NCBI RefSeq assembly: GCF_006175985.1
Contig: NZ_SRSH01000006.1
Coordinates: forward strand, 124,001 to 188,000
Source: Methylotetracoccus oryzae
Lineage (GTDB): Bacteria > Pseudomonadota > Gammaproteobacteria > Methylococcales > Methylococcaceae
DNA: 64,000 nucleotides
Direction: 5' to 3'
Shown: one piece after another, positions 1 through 9,127 of the stretch
Layout of the letters: each line of letters starts with the position of its first letter
Position numbering within the stretch: position 1 is the first letter of the stretch
Notes under the pieces: model-generated
What the model was told of the DNA's origin: nothing
Seen by the model: the letters and a program-made list of their open reading frames with translations, nothing else
The model's database searches: none
Made by a program: the position numbers and the translations under genes

Positions 1-498
1 AAACGTCAGCAGACCGCGCAACAGCGTCAAGGGCGTGGGCGGACAGCCGCGAATCACGGCATCGACCGGTAGGACATTCTCGATCGCGCCCAGGCTGGCA
101 TAGGACACGCCGAATTCGCCGCCGTCGGCCGCACAGGTACCGACGGCGATCACCCATTTCGGGTCCGGCGTCGCGTCGTAGGTGGCTTTCAGCGCATGCT
201 GCATATGCCGCGACACCGGGCCTGTCACGAGCAGCAGGTCCGCATGGCGCGGTGAGGCCACGAAATGGACGCCGTAGCGCTCCAGGTCGTAGAAGGCGTT
301 GTTCAGCGCATGGATTTCCAGCTCGCAGCCATTGCAGGAACCGGCGTCGACCTGGCGTATGGCCAGACTGCCACGGAAGCGCTGGTCGATGACCGTGCGC
401 AGTTCGGCGCCGACTTCTTCCAGTTCGCTGTCGGAGTAGGGTCGCGCCGGTTCGGTGACGATGCCGACTCGGGCGATCTTCAGCAGAATGGATTTCAT
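1..498 (-). CDS. hyfI: Hydrogenase-4/complex I small subunit HyfI (NuoB-like), partial
   Basis: An ATG at 498 on the minus strand opens a frame of at least 166 codons that runs off the left edge, so the C-terminus is missing. It begins MKSILLKIARVGIVTEP and contains GSCNGCELEIHALNN, then VGTCAADGGEFG and RGCPPTP. These are the cysteine motifs that hold the N2-type [4Fe-4S] cluster in HyfI/HycG/NuoB proteins. In the family this subunit passes electrons at the junction of the peripheral and membrane arms. It follows hyfG after only 7 bases and is the last visible gene of the operon. The iron-sulfur motif looks intact, unlike the metal site of its partner large subunit. Confidence 0.9.
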   Translation of the reverse strand, partial: MKSILLKIARVGIVTEPARPYSDSELEEVGAELRTVIDQRFRGSLAIRQVDAGSCNGCELEIHALNNAFYDLERYGVHFVASPRHADLLLVTGPVSRHMQHALKATYDATPDPKWVIAVGTCAADGGEFGVSYASLGAIENVLPVDAVIRGCPPTPLTLLRGLLTF

Positions 499-505
499 CT
501 GGGCG

Positions 506-2119
506 CTACAGGTCGTGGCCGGAGTACGAACCGTTCACCGACTTGTTGCACAACGGGAAGTCGGGAACGATGTTGCCGTGTATCAGTTGTTCCAGCGCCG
601 GCCAGTTGAACACGCTGGGATCGCGGGGATAGAACCGGGCCACGCGGCCTGTCGCGTCGAGGCGGACATAGCTCATGACCTCGCCGCGCCAGCCCTCGAT
701 GAGGCCGATGCCCTCGGTGGCGCGGCCGGGCGGCGCGAGATCCGCGAGTACGGGTCCCGGGTGCAGCCGGTCCAGCAACTGTTCGATGACCGCCAGCGAG
801 GCGTTGATCTCGTCGTAGCGCACATTGAGCCGCGCGGCCACATCGCCCTCCGTCCGGAGGACAGCGGGCACGGTCACTTCGTCGTAAGGGGCATACGGAC
901 GCTCGCGACGCAGGTCGGTGTCGAAGCCGCTGGCGCGACCGACGTAGCCCAGGCAGCCAAGGTCGCGCGCAGCCTCGAAACTCAGATGCCCGGCGCCCAC
1001 CAGCCTGTCCTGCAACGAGTGATTGGCGTCGAGAATCGGACGGAGTTCGTCGAGTTCGCGCCTCAGGGCCGCGATATGATCCCGCATGGCTCCTGCGTCG
1101 GTTTCAGCCAGATCGTGGGCGACACCGCCGGGCACGACGAGGTCCATCAGCAGCCGATGGCCGAACCAAGCCGCGTTGTCGCGCAGCCATTGTTCTCGCA
1201 ACCGACTGAACTGGTAATTCGCAAAGGGGAAGCCGACGTCGTTGCAGATCGCGCCGATGTCGCCGAGATGGTTCGCGATCCGTTCGCGTTCGGTGAGGAT
1301 GCCCCTCAGACGGAACGCGCGCAGCGGTATCACCTTGCCCAGCGCCTGTTCCATCGCCATGCAGGCGGCCCAGGCGTGGGCGACAGTCGAGTCGCCCGAG
1401 ACGCGGCCGGCGAGGCGTGCGACGCTTTCGGGGTCACGGCCCTCGGCGATCTTCTCGATGCCCTTGTGGACGTAGCCGAGCCGCTCCTCGAGATTCAACA
1501 TCGTCTCGCCGACCGCGAGAAACCGGAAGTGCCCTGGTTCAATGATCCCGGCATGCACGGGCCCGACGGGTATCTCGTAGACCTCGGGCGAGGGGCTGGC
1601 CAGGAACGGGTAATCGGCGTCCGGGGGCGTTGCCGGAGCCGGGTCGCCGGCCGCGGAAAAGGCCTTGCGGAGTGGAAAAGTGTCAGGTGGCCAGGCCTGA
1701 TGCCGAGTCCAGCGGCGCGGGTCCGGATGGCCCTTGAACGTCACGCCGTACAGGTCGGCAGCATGCCGTTCGATGCGGTCCGCTGCGGGGAACGCATGAG
1801 CCTGGGAGGGCAGCGACAGATCCGGCGGTTCCAGGTGGGTGCGTAGCACTAGGAGTCCGCCGTGCTTCATTAACGCAGCATGGGCGCGTAGCTGCCCATT
1901 GCCCAGGTCATCCAGCCACAGCCCGGCCCAGCGAGCCTGACGACGATGCGCTGCGCGGGCCACGCGCTCCCAGTCATGGGAACCGACTTCCCATAGATGC
2001 GCCGGCAGCAGTGCCGAGCCGGTGCCGTCCCGAATAGCGACCCCCTGAGCCTGGAGTTCCCGGTTCAGCTCGATCATCCACGCGCGATGCGCGTCGCTCA
2101 GCGGTGCCCAGACATCCAT
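506..2119 (-). CDS. hyfG: HyfG-like large subunit (NuoC-NuoD fusion) lacking the NiFe site
   Basis: A NuoC-like N-terminal third is fused to a NuoD/hydrogenase-large-subunit-like remainder, as in HycE and HyfG. The frame is open to a GTG at 2176. The ATG at 2119 is preferred because CAGGAGGA stands just upstream at good spacing, giving 537 residues. Where true group 4 hydrogenases have RxCGxC, this protein has RVSGDSTVAH, so both N-terminal nickel-iron cysteines are serine. The C-terminal DPCxxC is replaced by DFPLCNKSVNGS, leaving one cysteine. Without these ligands it should not bind a NiFe centre. By family knowledge this places it with the Ehr (hydrogenase-related) complexes. The reaction it supports is unknown. 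Confidence 0.88.
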   Translation of the reverse strand: MDVWAPLSDAHRAWMIELNRELQAQGVAIRDGTGSALLPAHLWEVGSHDWERVARAAHRRQARWAGLWLDDLGNGQLRAHAALMKHGGLLVLRTHLEPPDLSLPSQAHAFPAADRIERHAADLYGVTFKGHPDPRRWTRHQAWPPDTFPLRKAFSAAGDPAPATPPDADYPFLASPSPEVYEIPVGPVHAGIIEPGHFRFLAVGETMLNLEERLGYVHKGIEKIAEGRDPESVARLAGRVSGDSTVAHAWAACMAMEQALGKVIPLRAFRLRGILTERERIANHLGDIGAICNDVGFPFANYQFSRLREQWLRDNAAWFGHRLLMDLVVPGGVAHDLAETDAGAMRDHIAALRRELDELRPILDANHSLQDRLVGAGHLSFEAARDLGCLGYVGRASGFDTDLRRERPYAPYDEVTVPAVLRTEGDVAARLNVRYDEINASLAVIEQLLDRLHPGPVLADLAPPGRATEGIGLIEGWRGEVMSYVRLDATGRVARFYPRDPSVFNWPALEQLIHGNIVPDFPLCNKSVNGSYSGHDL

Positions 2120-2172
2120 AACGTCCTCCTGCATGGGGCAATAGACGGCGTGCCGGTGATAAACCGGATACC

Positions 2173-3633
2173 TCACAGCGGCCGGTCACCGGCGATCAGC
2201 TGCGTGGCCTGGTTGAACCACTCGGCGAGGCCGCTCGGGATCGCGAGGCCCAGCCACAGCACGATGGCGAGGTGGGCGAACACCGGCCAGACGTTGGCGG
2301 TGACGGGGTGCTGGCCTTCGGGTAACGGCCCGTAGACCATGGGATGCAAATGCCGGAACAGACCCGCGAAGGCGACGCCGATGCCGATCAGCAAGAGCGG
2401 AGTCAGCCACGGATAGCTCTGCATCGTCGCCAGCAGCAACAGGAACTCGCTGGTAAAGACGCCGAAGGGCGGGAAACCGGCAATCGCGAGCGTGCCGATC
2501 AGCAGGCCCCAACCGATGGCAGGTTGCGTCCGGATCAGGCCGCGGATGTGCTCGATCCGCTGGGTGCCGGCAATTTGCGAGGCGTGGCCGACGGTCACGA
2601 AGATGGCCGACTTCGTCAATGAATGCACCGTCATGTGCAACAGGGCCGCAAAGGTCGCCAGCGGCCCGCCGACGCCGAAGGCGAAGGTCATTGCGCCCAT
2701 ATGCTCGATCGACGAGTAGCTGAACAGGCGCTTGATGTCTTTCTGACGATGCAGGAACAGCGCCGCCACGAGGAAGGACAACAGGCCGAAGCCCATCATC
2801 ATGTAGCCGGCCGCCGGTGTATGCGTCGCGCCGTCGACCAGCATCTTGCAGCGCACGATCGCATACAGGGCATCGTTGAGCAGCAGCCCGGACAGGATGG
2901 CCGACATCGGGGTCGGGCCTTCGGAGTGCGCGTCGGGCAGCCAGTTATGCATCGGGACGAGGCCGGTCTTCGTGCCGTAGCCCACCAGCAGAAAGACGAA
3001 GGCGAGCGTCAGCACCTCGGGATTGAGCTCGGCCGAATGTTCATACAACCAGGACCAGGTCAGGGCATGCTCACCTGCGTTCGGCAGCTGTTCGGCAGCG
3101 AAGTACAGCAGCACGGTGCCGAACAGGGCCTGGGCGATGCCGAGTCCGCACAGGATGAAATACTTCCACGCCGCCTCGATGGATTCGGGCGTCCGGTAGA
3201 GTCCGACCAACAGCACCGTGGCGAGCGTGGCGCCTTCCATCGCGACCCACATCAGGCCCATGTTGTTGGCGGTCAACACCAGAAACATGGCCAGCATGAA
3301 GCCCTGGTACATCGCGTGGTAGAGCCGCAAGCCTCCCTCGGTCAGGCGACCGTGGCCCTGCTCGTGCTCCATGTAGGGCGCCGAGAACAGCGACGTCGTG
3401 AAGCCGATGAAGGCCGTCAGGACGATCAGGTAGACGTTGAAGGCGTCCACCCGGAGCATCCCGTCGGCGCTTTCCGCGGGACCGCTGCCCCAGACCTGTC
3501 CGGCCAGCAGCAGGCTGACCGCCAGCATCGCAGCGTTCACATAGACATTGATCCGGCCTGCCCTGACGCGGTGACCGAGCAGCGTCATCGCCAACATGCC
3601 CATCAGCGGAACCCACAGCAGCAGCGAGATCAT
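2173..3633 (-). CDS. hyfF: Hydrogenase-4 subunit F-like membrane antiporter-type subunit
   Basis: A polytopic membrane protein of 486 residues from the NuoL/M/N and Mrp antiporter family, most like HyfF. It has about 13-14 hydrophobic segments. It shows the family glutamate in MWVAMEGATL and the lysine in GYGTKTGLVPMHNWLPDAH, residues that carry the proton or ion path in this family. The start is the ATG at 3633, whose A is the last base of the hyfE stop (TGATG), with GAGGTGGAA upstream; an in-frame TTG lies one codon earlier. It would form an ion-pumping module of the same complex as its neighbours. Confidence 0.9.
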   Translation of the reverse strand: MISLLLWVPLMGMLAMTLLGHRVRAGRINVYVNAAMLAVSLLLAGQVWGSGPAESADGMLRVDAFNVYLIVLTAFIGFTTSLFSAPYMEHEQGHGRLTEGGLRLYHAMYQGFMLAMFLVLTANNMGLMWVAMEGATLATVLLVGLYRTPESIEAAWKYFILCGLGIAQALFGTVLLYFAAEQLPNAGEHALTWSWLYEHSAELNPEVLTLAFVFLLVGYGTKTGLVPMHNWLPDAHSEGPTPMSAILSGLLLNDALYAIVRCKMLVDGATHTPAAGYMMMGFGLLSFLVAALFLHRQKDIKRLFSYSSIEHMGAMTFAFGVGGPLATFAALLHMTVHSLTKSAIFVTVGHASQIAGTQRIEHIRGLIRTQPAIGWGLLIGTLAIAGFPPFGVFTSEFLLLLATMQSYPWLTPLLLIGIGVAFAGLFRHLHPMVYGPLPEGQHPVTANVWPVFAHLAIVLWLGLAIPSGLAEWFNQATQLIAGDRPL

Positions 3634-4310
3634 CAACGTTCCACCTCATGCAGCCGGTTCAACTGATCGACGTCGAGGGAGTCGATGCTGGAGCGGATGT
3701 GAAAGAAGAACACGCCGAACAGGACGGCGGCGACCAGCACGTCGAAGGCGACGCCGAGTTCGACCACCATCGGCATGCCGCTGGTCGCGGTGACTGCGGC
3801 GAAGAACAGACCGTTTTCGATCGACATGAACCCCACGACGTGGGTAACCGCCTGGCGGCGGGAGATCATCAGCAGCATTCCCAGCAGCACGACCGCGAAA
3901 CTGACGGCGATGGCGTTCCGTGACGCCAGCGTCGAGAGCTGCTCTATCGGTAGCACGACGTAGTAGCTGAACAACACCAGCGCCGAGGCGGCCATCATCA
4001 CGTAGGCCGGATACACCAGCGATTCGACCTCGCGGTGGATATCCAGCTGGATGATCCAGCGGCGCAGCATCAGCGGGATCAAGACAGCCTTGATCAGCAG
4101 CGTCATCAGCGCGGACGCGTAAAGGTGGGGATAGTGCAGGTTGAACGCGACCAGCGCCGTGGTCAGAGCCAGCAACAGTCCCTGCCAGGCGAACAGGCCG
4201 ACGAGCGGAAACAGGCGCCGCTGCGCCAGCATCAGGAACGACGTGAAGACGACGAGCGCGGCGAGGAACAGCACCGCCTGTTCGAAGATCGTCTGCTGCA
4301 TCAGGCCCAT
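3633..4310 (-). CDS. hyfE: Hydrogenase-4 subunit E-like membrane protein
   Basis: A 225-residue membrane protein with about six or seven hydrophobic helices that resembles HyfE, whose C-terminal half is NuoK/MnhC-like. It begins MGLMQQTIFEQAVLFLAALV and has SIENGLFFAAV, the NuoK-type segment with a conserved membrane glutamate. Translation is coupled: its ATG overlaps the hyfC stop by one base and its own stop overlaps the hyfF start by one base. In the family this subunit joins the antiporter-like subunits to the core. Length is typical of HyfE. Confidence 0.88.
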   Translation of the reverse strand: MGLMQQTIFEQAVLFLAALVVFTSFLMLAQRRLFPLVGLFAWQGLLLALTTALVAFNLHYPHLYASALMTLLIKAVLIPLMLRRWIIQLDIHREVESLVYPAYVMMAASALVLFSYYVVLPIEQLSTLASRNAIAVSFAVVLLGMLLMISRRQAVTHVVGFMSIENGLFFAAVTATSGMPMVVELGVAFDVLVAAVLFGVFFFHIRSSIDSLDVDQLNRLHEVER

Positions 4311-5251
4311 CAGTTCACCTCCAGGATCACGTGGCTCAACATGCCGAGCAGGCTGAGGAGATAAGCGAATCCCAGAAATTCCTGGTAGCGGAACACCCGC
4401 ATCTTCGCGAACAGAGTCTCGCTGATGGGCAGGGCGATGCCGAGCACAGCCAGTTTGCCGATGATGGATGCGAAACCGAGGGCGAGATCACGCGGTGTCA
4501 GGCTCTCGGCTATGCCCCACGGCAGGAAAATGTTGGCGATCAGCACGCCGTAGAGCATCAGCTTGATCTGGTTCGCCCATTCGATCAGCGCAAGGTAGCG
4601 GCCGCTGTATTCGAGCACCATGGCCTCGTGCACCATGGTCAGCTCCAGATGGGTCGCGGGGTTGTCGACCGGAATACGGCCGGTCTCGGCGATACCGACC
4701 AGCATCAATCCCGCCAGCGCGAACACGAACGACGGTCGCAGCACCAGACCCGTCTGGAGGACCCAGTCGATGGCCTGCGACAGGTTCGTCGTCGCGGCGC
4801 TCATCGCCAGCGTGAACACGGCCATCAACATCGCCGGCTCGGCCAGCGAGGCGATCATCATTTCCCGCGAGGAACCCATGCCTCCGAACGCCGTTCCGAG
4901 GTCGAGTCCGGCCAGGGTCAGGAAGAAGCGTCCCAGGGCGAAGAAGCCGACCAGTACGATCAGGTCCGCCACCTTGGCCGTGGGCAGGTGGGCGATGGCG
5001 AACGGCACGATGCCTGCGGCGAACACGGCGGTGACGAACACGACGAACGGCGCCGCCTCGAAGATCCACGACGCGGTATCGGCGATCATCGGCCGCTTGC
5101 GGAACAACTTCGCGAGATCGCGGTAAGGCTGCACCAGCGGTGGTGGACGGCGGTTTTGCAGGAGGCACTTGACCCATTTGACCCAGCCGGCGAACAGGGG
5201 GGCCAGCAAGATGAACAACGCCGTTTCGACGATCGAGGTTAGCCAGTTCAT
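4310..5251 (-). CDS. hyfC: Hydrogenase-4 subunit C-like, NuoH family
   Basis: A 313-residue membrane protein of the NuoH/HycD/HyfC family, which anchors the peripheral electron-transfer arm to the membrane. It has about eight hydrophobic segments. After the first helix it shows the cytoplasmic loop typical of the family, NRRPPPLVQPYRDLAKLFRK. A later loop has ETGRIPVDNPATHLELTM, a strongly conserved region that faces the arm subunits. Its ATG overlaps the hyfB stop (ATGA) and its stop overlaps the hyfE start, which shows co-translation in one operon. Confidence 0.92.
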   Translation of the reverse strand: MNWLTSIVETALFILLAPLFAGWVKWVKCLLQNRRPPPLVQPYRDLAKLFRKRPMIADTASWIFEAAPFVVFVTAVFAAGIVPFAIAHLPTAKVADLIVLVGFFALGRFFLTLAGLDLGTAFGGMGSSREMMIASLAEPAMLMAVFTLAMSAATTNLSQAIDWVLQTGLVLRPSFVFALAGLMLVGIAETGRIPVDNPATHLELTMVHEAMVLEYSGRYLALIEWANQIKLMLYGVLIANIFLPWGIAESLTPRDLALGFASIIGKLAVLGIALPISETLFAKMRVFRYQEFLGFAYLLSLLGMLSHVILEVN

Positions 5252-7371
5252 GCGCTCACCATCGCCAGCAGGGCGAGCAATGTAAAAAAGGAATAGGCGA
5301 TGTAGGTGCGGATGTTCCCCGTCTGGATGCGCCCGATCTGGCGCGCGGCCCCTTCGACCCCGTGCGCCAGCGGCAGATAGCCATGACGCCAGGAGCGGTC
5401 GCCGATCCGCAGTTCGAAGTCCAGTGCGGCGGGAGTCAGCAACGCATGCCCGCGATCCTCACGGGTCGCCCGTTCATCGATCTCGTACAAGGGACTGAAC
5501 ACGCGCCGTAAGGGCTGGCTGAACGCGGTCGACGTGTACTGCATGCGGGCATCGAGACCGCCGAAACCGCAGTCCCAGCGCGGCCGATCCCGCACCGGCG
5601 CCAGTTTAGGTGTGCGCAGCAGCCGGAAGCTGACCCAGGCGGCGAGCGCGCAGGCCAGCAGCACCAACGGCGCGGAGTAAGACGCGACGCGAGACGACAC
5701 CGGGGTCAGCCAGAGCCAGCCATTGGCGTAGGCGCTGGCCAGATCGTTACCCAGCAGGGTGCGGCTGATGGGTCCCAAGGCAGCGATGACCTGACCCGGG
5801 AGAACCCCGAGCAATACACACAGCGCGGCCAGCAATGCCGGCCCGGCAAACATGCCCCGGTGCAAGGGCTCGCCGGCGTGGGCCGCATGGCGCGAGCGGG
5901 GCGCCCCGAGAAAGCCGATGCCGTACGCCTTCACGAAGGCGGCGGCGGTGACTGCACCGGTGAAGGCAAGCAGGGCCGCGGCGACCGGCACGAAGCTACG
6001 CAGAATGCCGCTGTCGAGCGCGGAAGCCTGCAGCGCGGTCTGGAACGTCAGCCACTCCGACACGAAACCGTTCAAGGGGGGCAGGCCCGAGATGGCGATG
6101 CACCCGACCAGCATGATGAACGAGGTGCGAGGCAGCCGCTTGATCAACCCGCCCAGCCGCTCGAGACTGGACTCGTGAGTCTGGTGCAGGATCGTCCCCG
6201 CCTGCAGGAACAACAGGGTCTTGAACATGGCATGGTTCAGTACATGGTAAAGCGCGGCAATCAGGCCGATCGCCGCCAGTTCGCCGTGACCCTTGGCAAA
6301 GAAGATCATGGACAGGCCGAAGCCCATGAATACGATGCCGATGTTCTCGATCGAGGAATACGCCAGCAGGCGCTTCAGATTGTTTTGCTGAAACGCGTAC
6401 AAGGCCCCGAGCACTGCGGACACCGTTCCGAGCAGCAGGGTCGTCGCGCCCCACTGCCACTGGATCTCGCCCAGAATGTCGAAGACGAAACGCAGGAAAC
6501 CGTACACGGCAACCTTCAGCATGACCCCGCTCATCAATGCCGAGACATGCGACGGCGCCACGGGATGCGCTTCGGGCAGCCAGGCATGCAGCGGCACCAG
6601 TCCGGCCTTCATGCCGAAACCGATCAGGGCCAGAGCGAACGCAATGCTGGCCCAGGTCGGCGACAGCGGTGCCGCACGCAGGGCGTCGAAAGTGAAGCTG
6701 TGGGCCGACGCGAACGCGGCCACGATGCCGTAGGCCAGGATCAGCGCGATCGCGCCGACGACGGCCATCAGCAGATACAGGAACGAGGCCCGCCGATTGG
6801 CGGCGTGTTCGTGCTGAAAGGCAACCAGGGCATAGCTGGCCACCGACATCAGTTCCCAGGCGATCATGAACAGGAAGGCGTCGTCGGCCAACACGACCAG
6901 TTCCATGCCCGCGACGAACACGCCAGTGCAGAAGCCGAGTGTCGCAAAGGAGTGTCCGCTGTGCCGGAAAGATCGGACATAGCCCGGACCGTAGAGCGCG
7001 ACCGCGAACACGCCCAGGCCGATCACGCCCAGAAAGAACCCGGCCAGGGGATCCAGGCGCAGGTGCCACGCCAGCCATGGCAGGCCCAGCGGGAGTTGAT
7101 CGACCCGCGTCTGGCCGGCCAGCAGCGTTACGCAACCCGCCACCAGACTGGCGAGCCCCGAGCCGGCGAGCAGACCGAACGCGGCATACTCGACTGCGGA
7201 CTTGAAGCGCTGTTCGTCGAGCTGAGCCGTCCGGTCCCGCGGCCGGCGGCGTGCCCAGTGGGCAAGAAAGCGGACGACCAAACCACGGCTCTGTTCGGCG
7301 TCGATCTGAACGAGCGGGAGCGCTGCCGACAGCAGGGCGCCAAGCAGTGCGACAGTGGCCAAGACGAGCAT
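5248..7371 (-). CDS. hyfB: Hydrogenase-4 subunit B-like membrane antiporter-type subunit
   Basis: A large NuoL/M/N-type membrane subunit of about 707 residues, close to the 672 of E. coli HyfB, and the first gene of the operon. It has roughly 15 hydrophobic helices, the family glutamate in MIAWELMSVASYALV, and the lysine in GFGMKAGLVPLHAWLPEAH. The frame is open to 7533, but the extra 54 codons are arginine- and proline-rich and unlike the family. The ATG at 7371 starts directly at a membrane helix (MLVLATVALLGALLS) and has AGGAG five to nine bases upstream, so it is chosen. No second NuoL-like gene (hyfD) is present between it and hyfC. Confidence 0.9.
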   Translation of the reverse strand: MLVLATVALLGALLSAALPLVQIDAEQSRGLVVRFLAHWARRRPRDRTAQLDEQRFKSAVEYAAFGLLAGSGLASLVAGCVTLLAGQTRVDQLPLGLPWLAWHLRLDPLAGFFLGVIGLGVFAVALYGPGYVRSFRHSGHSFATLGFCTGVFVAGMELVVLADDAFLFMIAWELMSVASYALVAFQHEHAANRRASFLYLLMAVVGAIALILAYGIVAAFASAHSFTFDALRAAPLSPTWASIAFALALIGFGMKAGLVPLHAWLPEAHPVAPSHVSALMSGVMLKVAVYGFLRFVFDILGEIQWQWGATTLLLGTVSAVLGALYAFQQNNLKRLLAYSSIENIGIVFMGFGLSMIFFAKGHGELAAIGLIAALYHVLNHAMFKTLLFLQAGTILHQTHESSLERLGGLIKRLPRTSFIMLVGCIAISGLPPLNGFVSEWLTFQTALQASALDSGILRSFVPVAAALLAFTGAVTAAAFVKAYGIGFLGAPRSRHAAHAGEPLHRGMFAGPALLAALCVLLGVLPGQVIAALGPISRTLLGNDLASAYANGWLWLTPVSSRVASYSAPLVLLACALAAWVSFRLLRTPKLAPVRDRPRWDCGFGGLDARMQYTSTAFSQPLRRVFSPLYEIDERATREDRGHALLTPAALDFELRIGDRSWRHGYLPLAHGVEGAARQIGRIQTGNIRTYIAYSFFTLLALLAMVSA

Positions 7372-7899
7372 GAATCTCCTGAAAGGCGGTCTGCGGAGGG
7401 ACGGTTCGTGCGTTGCCGCAGGGGCGCGGCAGTTCTGGCCTCGGCGCGTGGACGGGAGCGCCTCGACGATTGGGGCGGCGGTCAGCGGAGCCTCGGGGCC
7501 TGCACGGTGAGGCGTTTGCAGTGTTCGTGCCACACCACCGACACGGTGCTAACAGACTGTTATCGAAGTGAATCCTGAGACATGACGAGGATCCTGCTCG
7601 GAGTGATCAGGTTGTTATGAACCGAGCGCCGTGGATGCGCGGGGGTCTTCCACCGATGACTCAGTGGCTGAGCACAAGGTTTTCGGTTCCTGGGCCCAGG
7701 TGGTCGAGACCACAGGGACGCAGCGGGGAATCGGGGGTCCGCGGTGGTGCCTTTCCACCACTCCCTGGTGTGCGCCCCGGTAAAGTGTCCGCAAACGTAT
7801 GAAAAAAGACATAATGGGCGATGGTTTCGATCTTGCTTATGAATCGGGTGTCCGGCGTTCGCCGCGTTGATTGTGTTTTGGCCGCTGAGGAGCCCGTGT
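7372..7899. other. Intergenic region upstream of hyfB with a hairpin repeat
   Basis: About 530 bases between the divergent hyfB operon and the small plus-strand gene at 7900. It should hold the promoters of both. A short perfect hairpin, GTGGTG with CACCAC six bases later, lies at 7744-7761 and resembles hairpins near 22374 and 30551. A CATAAT stretch at 7810 could be a -10 element for the plus strand, but no matching -35 is clear. No open frame here looks coding. Confidence 0.5.
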
Positions 7900-8022
7900 A
7901 TGTCCACCTTGAACGCATTTGTCGAAAGATTGAGCGCTGCAGCAGCCGAGGACTCGGAGCAGTTCGCGACCTATGTGCTGACCGCGTTCATGGCGGTGCT
8001 GGCGCTGATCGTGCTGCTCTGA
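7900..8022 (+). CDS. Small 40-residue membrane peptide, unknown
   Basis: An ATG at 7900, preceded by GAGGAG at 8 bases, opens a 40-codon frame ending in TGA. The peptide has an N-terminal amphipathic stretch (MSTLNAFVERLSAAAAED) and ends in one hydrophobic helix (YVLTAFMAVLALIVLL) that stops right at the C-terminus, so it looks tail-anchored. I do not recognise a family. It stands alone between the hyf operon and a diguanylate cyclase. The good ribosome binding site and clean helix argue that it is real, but the length leaves doubt. Confidence 0.5.
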   Translation: MSTLNAFVERLSAAAAEDSEQFATYVLTAFMAVLALIVLL

Positions 8023-8221
8023 CGCGTCGTGATGCAGGGGTTGATCCCTGCTCCGACGCGCTCGCGGGTGCCCCTCGCGGCGCCCCCCCAATCGGACCGA
8101 GTGCGCCGCCGGCATCTGCTAGCCGTGCGGTCGTGCGCTGGCCGTTCGCATCGGTTGCCTGGCTAGGCATGCGCCCCGGCTGCCCAGTTCGACCCGGAAT
8201 GGCGCGGATGGAAACCGAGTC

Positions 8222-9127
8222 ATGACGATGGTCACCCCGGCGAAGCGGGCACAGTCCGAGATCCCGCGCTATCGCATCCTGGCGCTGGCGACCGCGGCGC
8301 TGTTGCTCGTGGCTGCGGGCGAGCGATGGGTGGGCGGTGACATCGATCTCACGCTGCTCTACCTCGGACCGGTGGGTGGGACAGCCTGGTACGGAGGGAA
8401 CGCGGCCGGTCGTGTCATCGCCGCCCTGTCGCCGTTGGCGCCGCTTGCCTTCGGTTCCTGGGCAGAGGTGCTGTCGACGCCCGCGTGGCCCCTGTTGGCG
8501 AATGCAGCGCTGCAGTGTGTGCTGTTGTTGATCTTCGTAGAGTGGGTGGTGCGGCTGCGGTGTCGTCTGGCCTCTCAGCAGTCCTTGGTAAGGACGGATC
8601 CTCTGACCGGGGTCTTGAATAGCCATACCTTTCTCGAGGAACTGCAACACCGTCTCGATCTCGCCGCGCGCGGCGGTCAGAGCATCGCCATTGCCTATCT
8701 CGATCTCGACGACTTCAAGCTGATCAACGACATACACGGTCATCTGGCTGGGGACCAGACGCTGGGCGTGGTTGCCCGGACGATGGCCGCAGCGCTGCGG
8801 CGTACCGATCTCATAGCCAGGATGGGCGGCGACGAGTTCGCCTGCCTGTTCAGCGGAGTGGACCTCGCAGGGGCCGAGGTGGCCATCGACAAGCTGCGGC
8901 AGGCCATTCTGCATTCGCCGGGACCTCACGGCATGGTCACGACCAGTGTGGGCTGCACCGTCATCGCCGCGCATCGACCGGATGCCGTCGCCGCCTTGAG
9001 TACCGCCGAGCGCCTGATGTACCTGGCCAAGGCGCGGGGCAAGAACTGCGTCGTGTTCCGCGACCATCACGACTCGCCCGCTGACTTAGCGGATTCCGCG
9101 TCGGTCTTGCCGCAAACCTTGTCGTGA
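8222..9127 (+). CDS. Membrane-bound diguanylate cyclase (GGDEF)
   Basis: A 301-residue protein with three or so N-terminal membrane helices (residues about 17-115) and a C-terminal GGDEF domain. The active-site GGDEF is intact at residues 202-206 (RMGGDEFACL). The product-inhibition site RxxD is present at 193-196, five residues before it. By family knowledge it makes cyclic di-GMP from two GTP and is feedback inhibited. Downstream motifs such as LMYLAKARGKN fit a complete domain. There is no recognisable sensory domain apart from the membrane part. It starts at an ATG at 8222 and is not in an obvious operon. Confidence 0.92.
   Translation: MTMVTPAKRAQSEIPRYRILALATAALLLVAAGERWVGGDIDLTLLYLGPVGGTAWYGGNAAGRVIAALSPLAPLAFGSWAEVLSTPAWPLLANAALQCVLLLIFVEWVVRLRCRLASQQSLVRTDPLTGVLNSHTFLEELQHRLDLAARGGQSIAIAYLDLDDFKLINDIHGHLAGDQTLGVVARTMAAALRRTDLIARMGGDEFACLFSGVDLAGAEVAIDKLRQAILHSPGPHGMVTTSVGCTVIAAHRPDAVAALSTAERLMYLAKARGKNCVVFRDHHDSPADLADSASVLPQTLS

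Noticed and set aside
506..7371. Calling the left operon a functional NiFe hydrogenase 4
   Set aside because: The NiFe-binding cysteines in the large subunit are replaced, so a hydrogen-active site is not supported.
5860..7578. Long plus-strand open frame of 572 codons opposite hyfB
   Set aside because: It is the mirror of a GC-rich real gene, rich in Arg, Gln, His and Gly, with no family motif. HyfB on the other strand is certain.
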